Notes under the pieces: model-generated | Database searches by the model: none | Told to the model about the DNA's origin: nothing | What the model saw: only the letters and a program-made list of their open reading frames with translations | Program-made: the position numbers and the translations under genes | Origin: Rhodoferax sp. TH121 | GTDB lineage: Bacteria; Pseudomonadota; Gammaproteobacteria; Burkholderiales; Burkholderiaceae_C | DNA length: 64,000 nt | Direction of reading: 5' to 3' | Assembly (NCBI RefSeq): GCF_002251855.1 | Contig: NZ_NOXW01000020.1 | Location: 558,001-622,000 of the forward strand | Shown here: piece by piece, positions 62,402-64,000 of the stretch | Position numbering within the stretch: the first letter of the stretch is position 1 | How the letters are laid out: each line of letters opens with the position of its first letter

Positions 62402-62668
62402 ATGAGCGACATTAAAAAGCAGCCAATTTCCCGGATAACAGGGCCGGGTAAAAGCAAATCCGTAGATGTAGACCATCCGATTCTTCCGCACACTGGATTG
62501 TTAAGACTCCCTCAAGTGTTGAAGTTCATCCCGGTCAGTCCTTCCCAGTTCTGGGCTGGTGTCAAAAGTGGTCAATACCCGGCGAGCAAAAAGTTGTCCG
62601 CAAGGGTGACCGTATGGACCGCTGAGTCAATACGGGCGTATTTGGAACGCGTTAGCGCCCAGGACTAG
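62402..62668 (+). CDS. AlpA-family small DNA-binding regulator
   Basis: An 88-residue protein with the AlpA/MerR-like winged HTH pattern: TGLLRLPQVLKFIPVSPSQFWAGVKSGQYPASKKLSARVTVWTAESIRAYLE. Such proteins act as excision or integration regulators (P4 Vis/AlpA type) in satellites and islands. ATG 62402 follows GAAAGGTGAT. The primase gene follows after 130 bases. Confidence 0.85.
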   Translation: MSDIKKQPISRITGPGKSKSVDVDHPILPHTGLLRLPQVLKFIPVSPSQFWAGVKSGQYPASKKLSARVTVWTAESIRAYLERVSAQD

Positions 62669-62798
62669 GGCATTGCAGAAGCGCTCCTGGGATGCGGGCG
62701 TTCATTGCCAATTGTTGGGGGTGTTGACGAAGGTCGTGCCCCATTTTCATTCACGTCCGAGCAGGACCAAATCTGACAGCCTAAGGCTTGTAGAGATC

Positions 62799-64000
62799 AT
62801 GAGAAAAGTTAACAAAATCAGTAAGACAGGCAGCCGCGCAAAAGGCGACTCAATTGCGAAAGTAGAACCTGACCGCAAGATGATGGCGCTGGGTAAGCGG
62901 ATAGTGCTGGGTAGCAAAAAGGCTGTGTTCGGTATTCACAAAGAAATGGATGGAAGTCCAGAGGTCAGCCGCTTTCTTTATGGGTCATACACAGGTAGCA
63001 AGCTTGAGCTTGAACAAGCAAACCTTGGTGGTGCTCGCGTCACCTTCTTGCCTCAAATAACCGATGGCAAAGGGGCAAAAGCAAAGAACGTCATCAAGAT
63101 CAATTCCGTCTTTATTGACATCGACAATGATTTTGAGCGAAGTCTGAAAAAACTCAGTAACTCCAAGTTTCCCCCCGACGTTGTGGTTAGCACTTCAAAG
63201 AATCGTGGTCTTGTCATGTGGCTCGTTAAGAACTGCCCATTGGAAGATTTTCCAAGAGTTCAGAAGGCTTTGGCTAAGTTCGTTGGCGGAGATTTATCCC
63301 GTACCAGCCCAGCGTCAACTGTCCGTTTGGCCGGATCGCTCCACCACAAAAAAGGCACTCACCTAGTCAAATTGTTGGTAGCCAATATCAAGGCATCCCA
63401 CAAAGATGTTTGGAAGTTGTGCAAGGGACTTGGCGTGAAGGTGCCGGAACAACCTTCCGATTCAAATGTGGTCGCAAAGCCAGATGACAGCAAGGTACCC
63501 ATTGAAGACATTCGTCGTGCGTTGGGGGTGATACCACCGGCCGAAATCAAGGGCCGCGAAATGTGGCTAAAACTGATGATGGCAGTGCACTCAGCGGTAC
63601 CAAATGACGAAGGCTACAAGGCATACCAGGATTTCTGCAAGGGGGAGCCTGGCTATGTTGAGAAGGACCAGCAAAAGGCTTGGAAAAGTTTGAAGTCCAA
63701 CGGCCGCGTAACGGTGGCAACGCTATTCGACTTGGCATCGAAATACTCTCCAAGTCAGGTGAAGGCGGATGTGATGCCTGCATTCGTGGATAGTTTTGCA
63801 GTTCTAGATCGCTTTGCCGAAGAAGCCAAGGACACTCTGCGATACGACGCAGGACGGAAGGCATGGCTGGTTTGGCAGGAATCTGTGTGGACGGTAGACC
63901 CTGCGCTCGTTGAGCAGCGGGCCAGACATATCGCTCAAAAGATTGCAACAGATTTGTATGCGACTGGTGAACAGTTCAATCGAAAACAGGCGAGTTCTCT
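62799..64000 (+). CDS. phage/satellite DNA primase-helicase, 5' part (cut by window end)
   Basis: The open frame runs 400 codons to the edge. The N-terminal region has FIDIDNDF (about residues 107-114) and SPASTVRLAGSLHHKKG (about 170-186), resembling RepB-like/archaeo-eukaryotic primase metal and nucleotide sites. A PriCT-2-like segment follows (EIKGREMWLKLMMAVHSAVPNDEGYKAYQDFCKG) and then a D5_N-like lead (DTLRYDAGRKAWLVWQESVW) that normally precedes a superfamily 3 helicase. It would initiate replication at the adjacent origin. Partial only because the window ends. Confidence 0.82.
   Translation, partial: MRKVNKISKTGSRAKGDSIAKVEPDRKMMALGKRIVLGSKKAVFGIHKEMDGSPEVSRFLYGSYTGSKLELEQANLGGARVTFLPQITDGKGAKAKNVIKINSVFIDIDNDFERSLKKLSNSKFPPDVVVSTSKNRGLVMWLVKNCPLEDFPRVQKALAKFVGGDLSRTSPASTVRLAGSLHHKKGTHLVKLLVANIKASHKDVWKLCKGLGVKVPEQPSDSNVVAKPDDSKVPIEDIRRALGVIPPAEIKGREMWLKLMMAVHSAVPNDEGYKAYQDFCKGEPGYVEKDQQKAWKSLKSNGRVTVATLFDLASKYSPSQVKADVMPAFVDSFAVLDRFAEEAKDTLRYDAGRKAWLVWQESVWTVDPALVEQRARHIAQKIATDLYATGEQFNRKQASS

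Noticed and set aside
30545..64000. CRISPR array
   Set aside because: No regularly spaced direct repeats were seen; the repeats present are dispersed, palindromic or IS ends.

Overview
This window looks like the chromosome of a betaproteobacterium of the Comamonadaceae type (Rhodoferax, Polaromonas or Acidovorax relatives). The basis is the gene set and order (nrdR-glyA, a minor-pilin operon with pilY1, paired cyclophilins, lpxH, cysS-alkA-accA-tilS), the GC-rich codon use, and a dispersed family of short AGCTAT/GATAGC-type repeats. The genus is an inference.

Region 1 (1-30.4 kb) is core genome. It holds an FAD oxidoreductase, a DUF4394-like lipoprotein, pyrD, rpiA, a TRIC-type channel, ribE and ribD, and a minus-strand type IV minor pilin operon (fimT-pilV-pilW-pilX-pilY1-pilE). 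These are followed by nrdR and glyA, with a ZTP (pfl) riboswitch ahead of glyA, a lytic transglycosylase, a structured small RNA with its own promoter and terminator, a DUF349 protein and a GAF/HD-GYP protein. Then come lpxH, two cyclophilins, an L,D-transpeptidase, a TPR protein, cysS, alkA, accA and tilS. A tRNA-Ser(GCU) at 30452-30544 closes the region.

Region 2 (30.5-64 kb) is accessory DNA downstream of the tRNA, apparently a genomic island whose far end lies beyond the window. It starts with an HNH nuclease gene. An SOS mutagenesis operon on the minus strand follows (umuD, DUF1810, umuC, a nuclease-like gene), with a textbook LexA box at 47431-47446. Its umuC is cut in two, between the Asp and Glu codons of the catalytic SIDE motif, by a 12.56-kb element (about 33670-46233). 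The element has a 5-bp core (TCGAT) at both junctions and related inverted ends. It carries an ATGA/GTGA-overlapping operon of three large tyrosine recombinases plus a small TnpC-like protein, and excision at the core would restore umuC in frame. Its cargo is a complete phosphite uptake and oxidation set (ptxABCD with divergent LysR ptxE), a recent ISL3-family insertion with a perfect 8-bp target duplication, and an IS66 remnant.

Region 3 (47.5-56 kb) holds a secreted SNase-like nuclease and a tightly coupled four-gene minus-strand operon. The genes encode an MmeI-like adenine methyltransferase, a DEAD-type helicase, a T5orf172/MUG113-type GIY-YIG nuclease, and a GHKL (Hsp90-like) ATPase whose C-terminus looks like a PD-(D/E)xK nuclease. 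This is the best candidate for a poorly described defence system; it may be an extended relative of the candidate Hma (helicase-methylase-ATPase) systems.

Region 4 (56.8-64 kb) holds a truncated tyrosine recombinase, a plasmid-related small protein, an unknown protein and a protein-kinase-like protein in one coupled operon. Next is an XRE regulator divergent from two secreted hydrolases, with a palindromic operator between them. The window ends with a large nested palindrome followed by an AlpA-like regulator and a primase cut by the window edge, which together look like the replication module of a phage satellite or island.

All calls are from reading the sequence; no database searches were run.
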